Source of the DNA: Polyangium sp. 6x1
Lineage (GTDB): Bacteria; Myxococcota_A; Polyangia; Polyangiales; Polyangiaceae
Direction: 5' to 3'
Assembly (NCBI RefSeq): GCF_029946515.1
Contig: NZ_JARZHH010000012.1
Span: 62,001-126,000 of the forward strand
Length of the DNA stretch: 64,000 nucleotides
Shown: piece by piece, positions 1-9,359 of the stretch
Layout: each line of letters starts with the position of its first letter
Numbering within the stretch: position 1 is the stretch's first letter
Notes under the pieces: model-generated
Seen by the model: only the letters and a program-made list of their open reading frames with translations
What the model was told of the DNA's origin: nothing
Databases searched by the model: none
Program-made: the position numbers and the translations under genes

Positions 1-1
1 C

Positions 2-1024
2 GTCACCATTTCCCACCTGGGGTACGTCAAGCGCACGCCTGTCACGACGTACCGGGCCCAGCGCCGCGGCGGCAAGGGCATGGTCGGCATGGAGGCGCGG
101 GACGAGGACTGGGTGAGCCAGCTCTTCGTCGCCTCCACGCACAGCTACGTCTTCTTCTTCAGCGACAAGGGCAAGGTCTACGTCAAGAAGGTCTACGAGA
201 TCCCGAGCGCGGCGCGAAACGCGAAGGGCCGGGCGATCGTGAACTTCGTCGGGATGGAGCAGGGCGAGAAGATCGCCGCCATCACCCCGGTCCCGCGCAT
301 CGAGACCGGCTGGTTCGTCGTCACGCTCACGCGGCGCGGCCAGATCAAGAAGACCGCGCTCGAGGAGTACGAGAACTTCCGCGACAAGGGCATCATCGGC
401 GTGCGCATCGAGGAGGACGATCAGCTCCTCTCCGCGGCGATCACCGACGGCAGCCGCGAGTTCCTCATCGCCACGCACAAGGGCATGTCGATCCGCTTCG
501 CCGAGGAGGAGGTCCGCCCCACGGGCCGCGCCACCATGGGCGTGAAGGGCGTCGAGCTCAACGAGGGCGATTTCGTCGTCGGTCTGTGCGTCACGGACGG
601 CGGGCGAGATCGTGTCCTCGCGGTCTGCGAGCGCGGGTATGGCAAGCGCACGCCGCTCGACGAGTTCCGCCTCCAGAGCCGCGGCGGCAAGGGCGTCATC
701 CTCATCGACGCGAGCGAGCGCAACGGCCCGGTCGTCGGCGTCGCCATGGTGTCGCCGGCGGATCAGATCATGCTCGTGACGGATCGCGGACAAACCCTGC
801 GCACCAAGGCCAGCGAGATCCGCGAGACCGGCCGCAACGCGCAGGGCGTGCGCCTCATGAACGTCGACGGGGACGAGCGAATCGTCGCGATCGAGGCGTT
901 CGCCGAGGCCGAGGAAGGCACGGTCCCGCCCCCGCCGCTCGAGACGAACGGCACGGATGGCACGAACGGCACGGATGGCACGAACGGCGCGAGTCACGAC
1001 GGGACGAACGGCGTCGCCGAGTGA
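2..1024 (+). CDS. gyrA: DNA gyrase subunit A, C-terminal part (5' truncated by window)
   Basis: This is the C-terminal DNA-wrapping beta-pinwheel of GyrA, which lets gyrase introduce negative supercoils. The frame is open from base 2, and 340 residues lie in the window. The GyrA box QRRGGKG is encoded at 59-79 and is the hallmark that separates GyrA from ParC. A second, degenerate box (QSRGGKG) occurs near 670-690 in a later blade. Repeated blade signatures (DRVLAVCERGYGKRT, DQIMLVTDRGQTLRT) follow each other down the chain. The protein ends in a low-complexity Asn/Gly/Thr/Asp tail instead of the acidic tail found in some GyrA proteins. The tail is encoded by an 18-bp repeat at 944-988. The N-terminal breakage-reunion domain lies outside the window. 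Confidence 0.95.
   Translation, partial: VTISHLGYVKRTPVTTYRAQRRGGKGMVGMEARDEDWVSQLFVASTHSYVFFFSDKGKVYVKKVYEIPSAARNAKGRAIVNFVGMEQGEKIAAITPVPRIETGWFVVTLTRRGQIKKTALEEYENFRDKGIIGVRIEEDDQLLSAAITDGSREFLIATHKGMSIRFAEEEVRPTGRATMGVKGVELNEGDFVVGLCVTDGGRDRVLAVCERGYGKRTPLDEFRLQSRGGKGVILIDASERNGPVVGVAMVSPADQIMLVTDRGQTLRTKASEIRETGRNAQGVRLMNVDGDERIVAIEAFAEAEEGTVPPPPLETNGTDGTNGTDGTNGASHDGTNGVAE
944..988 (+). repeat. 18-bp in-frame tandem repeat in gyrA tail (2.5 copies)
   Basis: ACGAACGGCACGGATGGC occurs at 944-961 and 962-979, with a half copy at 980-988. It encodes TNGTDG repeats in the disordered GyrA C-terminal tail, so changes in copy number would keep the reading frame. Confidence 0.85.
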
Positions 1025-1158
1025 CCCCCCTCCCCTGGCACCTCGCGTGACCAGGAGCTAACGTAAGCTCTGTCACACAGCATCGCCGGGGAGGATCCCG
1101 GGAGTATGGAGGCCTCGTTCGGCGTGTCCGGGCGTGGCCTCCATGCATCAGCGGGGGT

Positions 1159-1177
1159 TTGGGGGCGTAGCCCCCAA
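1159..1177 (+). repeat. Hairpin upstream of sugar transferase
   Basis: TTGGGGGC (1159-1166) and GCCCCCAA (1170-1177) form an 8-bp perfect stem with a GTA loop. It lies in the 222-bp gap between gyrA and the next gene. It may be a terminator for gyrA without a U-tract or part of a dispersed repeat; the sequence does not settle this. Confidence 0.5.
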
Positions 1178-1246
1178 GCGTCGACGGGGGGGCGCGACGC
1201 GCAGGCGTCGGATGCGTGTGCGCCCTGCCGTTGCTGGGGGGGCAGC

Positions 1247-2617
1247 ATGCTCGAGCTATTTCGGTCGCGTCGTCGTGCCATTGTATGGTTCGTCGAGGCT
1301 GGCCTGCTCGTATCGCTCGTCTGCGCGGGGGCGGCGGCGATCGAGGGGTATCGCGGCGTCGTCACGCTCTCGCGCGTGCTCGACGCCGCGGCGATCACGC
1401 TCGTGGCGCAGGCGTCGCTTTATTATCACGGCCTTTACGGACCTTCGCCCGTTCGCGACCTCGGCCCCCTGACCTGGAAAGTCGCGCGTGCCCTCAGCGT
1501 CGCGGCGCTCCTGCTCTGGCTGCTCTTCCAGGGTTTTTCGGTCGACGCGGACGAGCGCTTCGGCGCCGTCGCCCTTGGGCTTGTGGCCGGCGGGCTCGTC
1601 TTGCCCGTCTTTCGCACCGGACTCGCGCGGGTCGCGGCGAGTGATCGCCTCTGCAAGCGGACGCTGGTCCTCGGCTCCGGGCCGCTCGCCGACGCCGTGA
1701 TCACCGGCGCCCGGACCCACGACACCGGCGGCATGCGTTTCGTCGGCCGCCTCGTGCAGGAGGGCGATCCGGGCCGCGCCGCCCCCGACGTGCTCGGCAC
1801 CTACGACGAATTGCCGCGCATCACCGCGGAGCACGGCGTCCGGCACATCATCGTCTGCGCCGCGGATCGCCGGGGCAAATTGCCCATCGATGCCCTGCTC
1901 GAGCTCAAATTCCGGGGCGTCGAGGTCGAGGAAGGCGTGGAGTTTTACGAGCGCATCACGGGCAAAATCTTCGTCCGTGAGCTGCGCCCGAGCCAGCTCG
2001 TCTTCGCGCACGGCTTCCACGTCGCGAAGCGCACGCTCGTCGGAAAACGCCTGCTCGACGTCGTCTGCGCCTCCATCGGCCTCGTGCTCGCGGCGCCGCT
2101 GATGCTGCTCACGGCGATCGCGATCAAGCTCGATTCTGCGGGCCCGATCCTTTATTCGCAGGTGCGGAGCGGCGTGTTCGGCCAGCCCTTCACCATTTAC
2201 AAGTTTCGCTCGATGCGCACGGACGCGGAGGCCGACGGAAAGGCGCGCTGGGCGTCGGAGGACGACCCGCGCGTGACGCGCGTGGGCCGCTTCATTCGCA
2301 GGAGCCGGCTCGACGAGCTCCCGCAGCTCTGGAACGTGCTCGCCGGCGACATGAGCCTCGTCGGCCCGCGCCCCGAGCGCCCGAGCTTCACCGAGGAGCT
2401 CGAAAAGGCGATTCCCTTCTTCCGGCAGCGCCTCTTCGTCAAGCCCGGCCTCACCGGATACGCGCAGGTCCGCTACCATTACGGCGCCACGACCGAGGAC
2501 CAGCTCGAAAAGCTCCAGCACGACCTCTTCTACATCAAGACGCTCTCCGTCTGGTTCGACCTGTCGATCCTGCTCGACACGATCAAGGTCGTGCTGCTCC
2601 GGATTGGATCGCGCTGA
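1247..2617 (+). CDS. Polyprenyl-phosphate sugar-1-phosphate transferase (WcaJ/EpsB-like)
   Basis: This is an initiating glycosyl-phosphotransferase that loads the first sugar-1-phosphate onto undecaprenyl phosphate for exopolysaccharide or O-antigen repeat units. The 456-residue inner-membrane protein has several N-terminal membrane segments (residues about 10-130) and then a nucleotide-binding-like cytosolic domain. The catalytic bacterial sugar-transferase domain runs from about residue 266 to the end. Typical motifs are [13 protein letters not shown] with its hairpin helix, [35 protein letters not shown] and [10 protein letters not shown]. The start at 1247 is preceded by a G-rich Shine-Dalgarno-like run and fits the family. 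An upstream in-frame ATG at 1106 would add 47 low-complexity residues and is less likely. Sugar specificity cannot be read from sequence. Confidence 0.9.
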   Translation: MLELFRSRRRAIVWFVEAGLLVSLVCAGAAAIEGYRGVVTLSRVLDAAAITLVAQASLYYHGLYGPSPVRDLGPLTWKVARALSVAALLLWLLFQGFSVDADERFGAVALGLVAGGLVLPVFRTGLARVAASDRLCKRTLVLGSGPLADAVITGARTHDTGGMRFVGRLVQEGDPGRAAPDVLGTYDELPRITAEHGVRHIIVCAADRRGKLPIDALLELKFRGVEVEEGVEFYERITGKIFVRELRPSQLVFAHGFHVAKRTLVGKRLLDVVCASIGLVLAAPLMLLTAIAIKLDSAGPILYSQVRSGVFGQPFTIYKFRSMRTDAEADGKARWASEDDPRVTRVGRFIRRSRLDELPQLWNVLAGDMSLVGPRPERPSFTEELEKAIPFFRQRLFVKPGLTGYAQVRYHYGATTEDQLEKLQHDLFYIKTLSVWFDLSILLDTIKVVLLRIGSR

Positions 2618-2632
2618 TTTCACAAAAACGAA

Positions 2633-2664
2633 CGGGGAGGCGGGCACCTCGCCCCGCCTCCCCG
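2633..2664. terminator. Bidirectional terminator-like hairpin between convergent genes
   Basis: CGGGGAGGCGGG (2633-2644) pairs with CCCGCCTCCCCG (2653-2664), a perfect 12-bp stem with an 8-nt loop. It lies between the sugar transferase (+) and the barrel-like protein (-). The position and strength suggest a shared terminator, although the T-run after it is short. Confidence 0.65.
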
Positions 2665-2686
2665 GTTTCACTTGCGAAGACGCTCG

Positions 2687-4066
2687 TCAATCCTCGTAAA
2701 AGCTATCCTCGTCCTCCTCCTTCGTCGCCTTTTGCCCCGCCGCGCGCGCCTCTTCGTCGTCGAGGACCGCGGGCCGCGCGTCCTGGTCCTGCAGATCCGG
2801 ATCGCGCGGCACCCGACGCATCGGATCCGTCGAGCCGATCGCCGAGACCGCCACGGTCACCATCGTCCGGAACGTCGGCGCCGACGCGCCCGTCGGGTCC
2901 GGCTCGAAGCGCATCGAAATGAGCTCCAGATCGACCCCGCCCGTCAGCAGAATCCCCGTCGCGAGCGGCAATCCGAGCGATCCGCCCGCGGCCACCGCCG
3001 TCGTCACGAACTTTCCCGTGGGCAGCGGCGTCCCTGCCGGCAACCCGAGCCGCGGCTGCGTCGCGAGCGGCGCTTCTCCGTGGCGAAAACGCAGGATCCC
3101 GCGGGCGATCACGCTCCGAAAATCCCGCCCCCCGCGCGGCCGGGTCCAGAGCTCGAGCCCCGCGCCGTGTTGCGCCCCGAACCCGATCCGCGGGCCGAGC
3201 GACGAGTACGAAAAACTGTACGTCCCGACAACCCCGTATCCACGCCCGGCATAACGAGCGTCGATCCGCGCGTCCGGCGCGATCACCCCGGACGACTCGT
3301 CCTTCAGGAACGTCGGCGGGCTCGCAACGGTCATTCCGAACGCCGCAGAGCCGCGGATCTGCCTGGAAATCTCGAATGTCGCGGAGGCGAGGCCCGAGAC
3401 GGTGGAGATGTCCGCGGGCCCCCGCGTGAGGTCGACGTCGAGCAGCGCGTGCTCGAAATGGGTGTAGCTCCCACGCACGATGGGCCCGAGACGGAAGCGA
3501 CGGCCCGCGAGCCACGAAAACGTCGCGCTCCCCTGCACCGCGTGGCTATCGAGACCCACCGCGTCGGGGTGATCCGCGGCGACGGCGCCCGCTTGCGTGT
3601 ATCCGGCCTCGAAACGCGCAGACGACCGCGGCGACAGGGTCGCGGAAAACCCGAGACGGCTGCCGATCGTGTAAATGACCCTCCCCTGGAGAAAAGGATC
3701 CCGCGCCGTCAGATCGTTCGTGGCGCGGAGCCCGAGCCGCGAGGCGAGGAGCCCGTCCGCGGAGAACGAGAATGCCGTGCGGGGTGAAATCACGAAATCG
3801 AGCCGCGTCACGGCCGTACCCGCGATGTCCTCGGGGGACATCGCGCCCTCCGTCGCCGCGAGCGCTCGCCCGTAACGCCCGGAAAGATCGAGCAAAAACC
3901 CCGAGCGTGCGGCACGGGAGACGACACGCACGGCCCCGTCCACGCTCGTCAGCGCGAGGCCATATCCGCCGCCGGGCGTGATGCCCGTGACCGCGCTTTG
4001 CTCGACCGTGACCGCCGCCGTCGTGTCGGTGACGGCGAGCCCTCCCGCGGGGAAAACGCCCAGCAT
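2687..4066 (-). CDS. Probable outer-membrane beta-barrel-like protein, unassigned
   Basis: The protein has 459 residues and no family is recognised with certainty. The body is dominated by alternating short polar/aromatic strands (FLLDLSGRYGRAL, RLDFVISPRTAFSFSADGLL, ARFEAGYTQAGAV, RGSYTHFEHALLDVDL, VVGTYSFSYSSLG), the pattern of an outer-membrane barrel. The C-terminus is a charged Asp/Glu-rich tail ending DEDSFYED. The start is fixed by GAGGAGG at 4070-4076, just upstream of ATG at 4066. With this start there is no clear classical signal peptide, which is odd for an exported barrel. It lies 32 bp downstream of the GT2 gene on the same strand, so it is probably co-transcribed. A role in polysaccharide export is only suggested by context. 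Confidence 0.65.
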   Translation of the reverse strand: MLGVFPAGGLAVTDTTAAVTVEQSAVTGITPGGGYGLALTSVDGAVRVVSRAARSGFLLDLSGRYGRALAATEGAMSPEDIAGTAVTRLDFVISPRTAFSFSADGLLASRLGLRATNDLTARDPFLQGRVIYTIGSRLGFSATLSPRSSARFEAGYTQAGAVAADHPDAVGLDSHAVQGSATFSWLAGRRFRLGPIVRGSYTHFEHALLDVDLTRGPADISTVSGLASATFEISRQIRGSAAFGMTVASPPTFLKDESSGVIAPDARIDARYAGRGYGVVGTYSFSYSSLGPRIGFGAQHGAGLELWTRPRGGRDFRSVIARGILRFRHGEAPLATQPRLGLPAGTPLPTGKFVTTAVAAGGSLGLPLATGILLTGGVDLELISMRFEPDPTGASAPTFRTMVTVAVSAIGSTDPMRRVPRDPDLQDQDARPAVLDDEEARAAGQKATKEEDEDSFYED

Positions 4067-4098
4067 GCGCCTCCTCTTTTTTCGGGCCGTACGACGCT

Positions 4099-5175
4099 TT
4101 ATCGGGCCGTCAGCCGCTCCGGATCCGCGTCCCGCAGCGGCGACTGCGCATGTCGCGCGAGGCCGACCGCGAAGCCGAGCCCGTGCGCGAGGTGCATCAC
4201 GGGAAACATCGCCGCCACGAGAAACACCGGTCGCCCCTCCACGCGACGCGACGCCCACGCCGCCGCGGCGAGAAGGGCCAGCGCATACACGGACGCGGCC
4301 GCGCCGAGCGCGGGCTTCGCCGGCGGATAAAACGTCGTGAGGACCGCGAGCACGGTGAACGTGACCAGCGTCGTGAAGGGGATCAGGGGCCGGACCGAAG
4401 GCGGCATCCCTCGCCGCAAGATCGTCCGCGCGCGCCCCATGCCGTAATTGAAATATTGCTGGAACAAGCCGCGGAACGTCGAGCGGGGATAATAATGCCC
4501 CACGATGTCGCGCGATTGATAAATGCGCCCGCCGCGCTCGAGGATCCGCTGGTTCAGCTCCGCGTCCTCGTTCGTCCGCGCGTCCGGGTCGAAGAGGCCC
4601 GCGAGCTCGAAGGCCTCGCGGCGGAAGGCCCCGCACCACACGCTCTCCACGTATCCCTCGCGCTCGGGATCACGCGACGCCGATCCGCCCACGCCGAGCG
4701 GGCTCCGGAGCGCCGCGCAGAGCGCCTTCTGAAACCTGGTTTTTCCTCGGGGCCGCATGGCGCCGCCCACGTTGAGCGCCCCCGTCCGCCGGAGCGCCAC
4801 GACGGACGCGGCGACGTATCCGGGATCGTAATCGGCGTGGGCGTCCATGCGGACGATCACGTCCCCGCGCGACCGCTTGATCGCCATGTTCAGGGCCGCG
4901 GCCTGGAGGCGCTGGGGGTTGTCGAGCAGGATGATCCGGGGATCCTCGGCCGCGAGCGCGAGCACGATTTCGCGCGTCCGATCGAGGGAGCGACCGTCGA
5001 CGACGAAGATCTCCAGGCGATCGGCCGGATATCGTTGTTCCGCCGCCGCCCGTACGACCCGCTCGACGTGCTCCTCTTCATTGTAACAAGGAATCACGAT
5101 CGAACAGAAGGGACGTTCGGCGAGCGTCCGAAGGATCACGCCGCCGCGCCCCGACTCGGGTCCCCAATCATCCAT
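4099..5175 (-). CDS. GT2 family glycosyltransferase, ExoA-like
   Basis: This 358-residue GT-A fold glycosyltransferase resembles succinoglycan-type ExoA enzymes. The N-terminal catalytic domain carries SIVIPCYNEEEHVERVV, then IFVVDGRSLDRT and the metal-binding DAHADYD near residue 109. An acceptor-region TNEDAELNQRI follows, where ED-x-E is the expected general-base motif. The C-terminal third has three to four membrane helices (PFTTLVTFTVLAVL, VYALALLAAAAWA, VFLVAAMFPVMHLAHGLG), so the enzyme acts at the inner membrane on lipid-linked intermediates. The ATG at 5175 has a weak ribosome site. A GTG a few codons downstream (before ILRTLAERP) is an alternative. It diverges from the GT4 gene and sits in a polysaccharide-type neighbourhood. 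Confidence 0.85.
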   Translation of the reverse strand: MDDWGPESGRGGVILRTLAERPFCSIVIPCYNEEEHVERVVRAAAEQRYPADRLEIFVVDGRSLDRTREIVLALAAEDPRIILLDNPQRLQAAALNMAIKRSRGDVIVRMDAHADYDPGYVAASVVALRRTGALNVGGAMRPRGKTRFQKALCAALRSPLGVGGSASRDPEREGYVESVWCGAFRREAFELAGLFDPDARTNEDAELNQRILERGGRIYQSRDIVGHYYPRSTFRGLFQQYFNYGMGRARTILRRGMPPSVRPLIPFTTLVTFTVLAVLTTFYPPAKPALGAAASVYALALLAAAAWASRRVEGRPVFLVAAMFPVMHLAHGLGFAVGLARHAQSPLRDADPERLTAR

Positions 5176-5340
5176 CCAAAGCCCCCGAAAAGCCACGGGA
5201 CGCCCGCCTCGCCGAGCGTCCGCCCCAGACCACGACGCGGCCAGCATCCCACATCGCGACCCTTTTTCAATCGGGCGAAATCCGAGTCCGATTGCAGGGT
5301 GCCCCGGGCGGGCCCATGCAGCGAATCCGTGTTCACGAAC

Positions 5341-6609
5341 ATGCGCGTTGCGAACCCGAATGAGCATGCAATGCTGGGTGCGTTGCTCCCGACAACCCAT
5401 TTTTCTTCCGTTGGAGGCGAGCGACTGCGTGTCCTCGCCGTGACGCGGATCTTCCCGAATCGGGTGGAGCCGCTCGCGTGCCCCTTCCAGCGCAGGCAGC
5501 TCGCCGCGCTCGCGCGCCTCGCGGACGTCGAGGTGCTCGGCGTCGTGCCGTGGGTGCCGGGCGCCTCGCTCCTCGGCGAGCGCGCCCGGGTCGGAAGGCT
5601 CTGCCGCGTGCCCACGGAGGACACGATCGACGGCCTCCCCGTGGTGCACCCGCGCGCGCCGTACCTGCCGCTCGCCGGTCCATGGCTCTCCGCCGTGAAC
5701 GGCCCGCTCTACCTCGCGGGCCTCGTGCCGCACCTCGCCGCGCTGCGACGCCGCTTCGACGTCGTGCTCGGCGCGTTCCTCTTCCCCGACGCGTGGGCCG
5801 CGCAGCACCTCGCCCGCGCCCTCGACCTGCCGTACGCCGTGAAGGCGCACGGCACCGACGTGGACGTGATCGCGCGCTGGCCCTCGGTACGCGCCCTCGT
5901 GCACGGGACGCTGCGCCGCGCGGGCGCGGTGATCGGCGTGAGCCGCCCGATGCTTGGCGCCCTCGAAGAGCTCGGCGCGCCGCGCGATCGCGTGACGTTC
6001 GTACCGAACGGCGTCGATCGCGCGCTCTTCCAGCCGCGGAGCCGCGCCGAGGCGCGCGCCGCGCTCGGGCTCGATGCGCGTTCGAAGGTGCTCGTCTACG
6101 TCGGGAGGCTCGAACCGGAGAAGGGACTGCACGAGCTCTGCGACGCGCTCGCGTCGCTCGAAGCGCGCGCGCCGGGTCGGTTCACCGTCACGCTCGTCGG
6201 GGATGGCTCGCTTCGCAAGACGCTCGAAGAGAAGCGCGACGCGGGCTTGCCGCTCCTCGTCGCCGGCGCGTGTCCCGCGGAGCTCGTTGCGCGTCATCTC
6301 GCCGCCTCCGACGCGCTCGTGCTCCCGAGCTTTCACGAGGGCACGCCCAACGTGGTGCTCGAAGCGCTCGCCGCGGGACGCCCTGTCGTCGCGACGCGCG
6401 TGGGCGGCATCCCGGACGTCGTCGCGCACGAGCGCACGGGCTTGCTCGTGCCTGCGCGCGACGCGGCTGCGCTCGCGGCGGCGATCGAGCGCGCGACGAG
6501 CCGCGCGTGGGACGAGGACGAGCTCACGCGCGCGGCACCGCCGGGCTGGGATCGAAGCGCCGAGGCCCTGCTCGCGGCGCTCGTGCGCGCGAGGTCGGTG
6601 CACGCATGA
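5341..6609 (+). CDS. GT4 family glycosyltransferase
   Basis: This is a GT-B fold retaining glycosyltransferase of about 422 residues. The N-terminal acceptor half starts around RLRVLAVTRIFPN. The donor half contains LVYVGRLEPEKGL, VTLVGDGSL and the nucleotide-sugar motif SFHEGTPNVVLEALAAGRPV, where E-x7-E coordinates the sugar. GGIPDVV and GLLVPARD follow, as usual for GT4. The start is uncertain. ATG codons at 5341 and 5371 both lack a good ribosome site, and the conserved part begins about 30 residues in. Its stop codon overlaps the next gene's start by 4 bp, so the two are translationally coupled. Confidence 0.87.
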   Translation: MRVANPNEHAMLGALLPTTHFSSVGGERLRVLAVTRIFPNRVEPLACPFQRRQLAALARLADVEVLGVVPWVPGASLLGERARVGRLCRVPTEDTIDGLPVVHPRAPYLPLAGPWLSAVNGPLYLAGLVPHLAALRRRFDVVLGAFLFPDAWAAQHLARALDLPYAVKAHGTDVDVIARWPSVRALVHGTLRRAGAVIGVSRPMLGALEELGAPRDRVTFVPNGVDRALFQPRSRAEARAALGLDARSKVLVYVGRLEPEKGLHELCDALASLEARAPGRFTVTLVGDGSLRKTLEEKRDAGLPLLVAGACPAELVARHLAASDALVLPSFHEGTPNVVLEALAAGRPVVATRVGGIPDVVAHERTGLLVPARDAAALAAAIERATSRAWDEDELTRAAPPGWDRSAEALLAALVRARSVHA

Positions 6610-8495
6610 AGCGCGCGAGCACGCTGGGCGCTGCGTCGGCCTTCGCGCTCCTGCTCCTCGCGGACGTGGCGGCGGCCGAAGGACCACGCGTCGTCGTGGT
6701 GGACGACGGCGCGCGCGTGCGGCGCGAAGGTCCCGATCTCGATCGAGCGATCACGCGGGGACATGCGCTCGGCGGCGGGGATCGCGCGATCGAGCTCGCG
6801 GCGCTTCGCGGCGAGGTGATCGCGCTCCAGGTGATCCTCGAGGCCGGCGACGCGCCGCTCGACGGCGTCACCGTGGACATCGCGCCGCCGCGCGCGCCGA
6901 TCCGTGTCGATCGTTTCGTCGAGTCCTACGTCGAGATCACCGCGCGATCGCGCAACGATCGACAAGCGGGCGAGTCGCTCGGCTGGACCCCTTCGTCACG
7001 ACCTCCGGACGAGGACGTGCTCGGCGCCGTGCCCGACGCCCTCGTCCCCGTGGAGCGCGCGCCATCGTGGCTCCCCTACCCGCTGCGGATCCAGCCCCGA
7101 TCGCGCGGCGCGATCTGGATCGACGTCGAGGTCCCCACGAGCACACCGCCCGGCCGCGTCACGACCGAGATCGTCATCGCGCATGCGGGCGGCGCGCTCT
7201 CGCGTTTGCCCGTGGTCCTCGACGTCGCCAGCGCCGAGCTCCCCTACCGCGCCACGAGCTTCCTCGCGTTCTACGATGTGAAAAACCTCGTCGAGCGCAT
7301 CGGCGCCCTCGAACCTGCCGAGGAGCAGCTCTTCCAGCTCCTCCACCGGCACCACGTCGACGCGCTCGGCTCGATCCGCAGCGAGGCCGACCTCGAGCGC
7401 CTCCGCCCCGCGCTCACGGGTGCTTGGTACACAAAAGAACATGGCTACGAGGGCCCCGGAGAAGGTGTCCCGCAGGCCGCGGTCACCCTCGGCGCCTACG
7501 GCACGCTCGGGGATCCGCACCCCGACAAACTCCGCGCGATCGAGGCGATCGTCCCGAAGATCCCGGAGGCGGTCGAGGACGTCTTCCTCTACGCGATCGA
7601 CGAGCAGTGCGAGAGCCCGCGTGGCCCCACGTGGCGCTCGCTCCTCGCGCGATCGCCCGTGCAGAAGCGGCTCCGCGTGGCGCACTCCTGCGGCGAGGAT
7701 CCGCGCCATCAGAACGTCGACCTCGTCCTTCAGCCTTCGCAGACCTTCCAGCAAGACGCCGCGCGCGGCGCCCGAGATCGAGGCCGCGACGTGTGGGTCT
7801 ACAACGGAAGGCTCCCGCACTCGGGCCCGCTCATGCTCGACGCGCCGGCCACGAGCTTGCTCGTGGACGCCTGGATCGCGGCCACGCGGCCCACGGGCCG
7901 CTGGTTCCTCTGGGAGACGACGTTCTGGAACGACGGCAATCGCGGCGGCCGTGGCCCGATCGATCCCTTCGTCGTCGCCGAGACCTTCCACAACGACGAC
8001 GGCGACAGCGCGCTCGGCGACGGCGTCCTCGTCTACCCGGGCAAACAGACCCGCCGCTTCACGCACCACTCGGCTGGCTTCGACGGCGTCTTCCCCTCGA
8101 TCCGGCTGAAGCTCCTCCGCCGCGGCATCCAGGACGCGGGCTACCTTGCGCTCGCGCGGAGCGCACATCCGGCCGAGGCCGACGCGATCACCGCGCGCCT
8201 CCTGCCCCGCGCGCTCGACGAGGTCGACCTCGATGAAGCCACGCCGTTTCCCACGGACGCGGCTGCGTACACGGCCGCGCGCGAGGCCCTCCGCGCGCTC
8301 CTACCGGAGGGCGGGCGCCTCGATCCTCGCCAGACCGCGGTCGTCCTCGACGCGGGTCGCGCAGCGCGTCAAACGTCGCGATGTCCCATGTTTCGCGGCA
8401 AAAACGGCCTCCTCGTGGCCATCGCCACCCTGCTCGTCGTCGCCGCGCCCCTCGCCGGGTGGCTCGTCGGGCGCGCGCGACGCCGTGCTTCGTGA
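6606..8495 (+). CDS. DUF4091-like exported protein with C-terminal membrane anchor
   Basis: The protein has 629 residues. An N-terminal signal peptide (RASTLGAASAFALLLLADVAAAEG) is followed by a beta-rich domain and a TIM-barrel-like region resembling DUF4091/GH123-type glycoside-hydrolase-like proteins (FLAFYDVKNLVERIG, FLYAIDEQCESPRG, WRWFLWETTFWND-type Trp-rich segment, GDGVLVYPG). The family call is from pattern memory and is moderate. The end has one membrane helix (GLLVAIATLLVVAAPLAGWL) preceded by a Cys and followed by an Arg-rich tail, a layout seen in C-terminal sorting signals. The start overlaps the GT4 stop as ATGA. Co-translation with a glycosyltransferase suggests a role in surface glycan processing. 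Confidence 0.7.
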   Translation: MKRASTLGAASAFALLLLADVAAAEGPRVVVVDDGARVRREGPDLDRAITRGHALGGGDRAIELAALRGEVIALQVILEAGDAPLDGVTVDIAPPRAPIRVDRFVESYVEITARSRNDRQAGESLGWTPSSRPPDEDVLGAVPDALVPVERAPSWLPYPLRIQPRSRGAIWIDVEVPTSTPPGRVTTEIVIAHAGGALSRLPVVLDVASAELPYRATSFLAFYDVKNLVERIGALEPAEEQLFQLLHRHHVDALGSIRSEADLERLRPALTGAWYTKEHGYEGPGEGVPQAAVTLGAYGTLGDPHPDKLRAIEAIVPKIPEAVEDVFLYAIDEQCESPRGPTWRSLLARSPVQKRLRVAHSCGEDPRHQNVDLVLQPSQTFQQDAARGARDRGRDVWVYNGRLPHSGPLMLDAPATSLLVDAWIAATRPTGRWFLWETTFWNDGNRGGRGPIDPFVVAETFHNDDGDSALGDGVLVYPGKQTRRFTHHSAGFDGVFPSIRLKLLRRGIQDAGYLALARSAHPAEADAITARLLPRALDEVDLDEATPFPTDAAAYTAAREALRALLPEGGRLDPRQTAVVLDAGRAARQTSRCPMFRGKNGLLVAIATLLVVAAPLAGWLVGRARRRAS

Positions 8496-8534
8496 TCCGC
8501 AGCCGTGCGGCCTGGGGTAAGCTCGCCCTCGCGA

Positions 8535-9353
8535 ATGCCCCCGAAGAAACCACCGTCCGCGACTGCGCCTCCGCCTTCCGACGTGGGGCTCCTCGAGGAG
8601 ATCGGCGGCGGTTTTCTCGGCGCGGCGGCCACCGTCGGCGGCATGGGCCTGCTCGGCTACCAGATCCTGCGGAGGATCGTCACCTTCCGCATCGATCGCG
8701 CCGAGACCCTCCGGAACCTCTACCGGATGGGCGTGAAATCGATCCCCATCGTGATCGTCACGGCGCTCTTCACGGGCGCGATCATGGTCATCCAGGCAGC
8801 TCCGCTCGTCGTGCGCCTCGGCGCGCAGGGCCTGCTCGGCTGGGGCGCGGGCTTCGGCATCCTGCGCGAGATCGCGCCGCTGCTCACGGCGCTCATGATC
8901 AACGGCCGCGTCGGCGCGAACAACACCGCCGAGCTCGGCACCATGGTCGTCACCGAGCAGATCGACGCCCTGCGCGTGCTCGCGATCGATCCCATCGCGT
9001 TCCTGATCGCGCCGCGCTTCATCGCGATGGTGACCACGCTCTTCCTGTCCACGATCTTCGCCGACACGCTCGCGCTGCTCGGCGCCGCGTACGGGGGCCT
9101 CGGCCTGCTCGGCGTCGATCCGAAGACGTTTTACAACGGCCTCACGAGCGGCCTGCTCGGCCTGAGCGACGTCACGAGTGGTCTCGTGAAAAGCATCGTC
9201 TTCGGCGTCGTGATCGCGCTGTCGAGCTGCCAGTACGGGCTCGGCGTGAAGGGCGGCGCGCCGGGCGTCGGCCGGGCCGTGAACGCGACCGTCGTGGCCT
9301 CGGCCGCGGGCATCTTCGTCCTCGACTACTTCGTCTCCTTCACGCTGGACTGA
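8535..9353 (+). CDS. mlaE: MlaE/YrbE-type ABC permease (first copy)
   Basis: This is an inner-membrane permease of the Mla/MCE phospholipid-transport family, 272 residues, with about five hydrophobic segments. The MlaE hallmark region is clear: EIAPLLTALMINGRVGANNTAELGTM (shown in parts: EIAPLLTALMINGRVG, ANNTAELGTM) followed by VTEQIDALRVLAIDP. The ATG at 8535 follows a GGGGTAAG stretch about 15 nt upstream. A GTG at 8505 is an alternative. Six bases separate it from the second permease, implying one operon. Two different MlaE-like subunits suggest a heterodimeric permease, as in actinobacterial YrbE A/B, whereas E. coli MlaE forms a homodimer; this is an inference. Confidence 0.9.
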   Translation: MPPKKPPSATAPPPSDVGLLEEIGGGFLGAAATVGGMGLLGYQILRRIVTFRIDRAETLRNLYRMGVKSIPIVIVTALFTGAIMVIQAAPLVVRLGAQGLLGWGAGFGILREIAPLLTALMINGRVGANNTAELGTMVVTEQIDALRVLAIDPIAFLIAPRFIAMVTTLFLSTIFADTLALLGAAYGGLGLLGVDPKTFYNGLTSGLLGLSDVTSGLVKSIVFGVVIALSSCQYGLGVKGGAPGVGRAVNATVVASAAGIFVLDYFVSFTLD

Positions 9354-9359
9354 GGGCAC

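Noticed and set aside
4150-5340. Upstream extension of the GT4 frame to 4150
   Set aside because: It is antisense to the GT2 gene and has Arg-rich non-protein-like composition; conserved GT4 sequence begins only after 5341.
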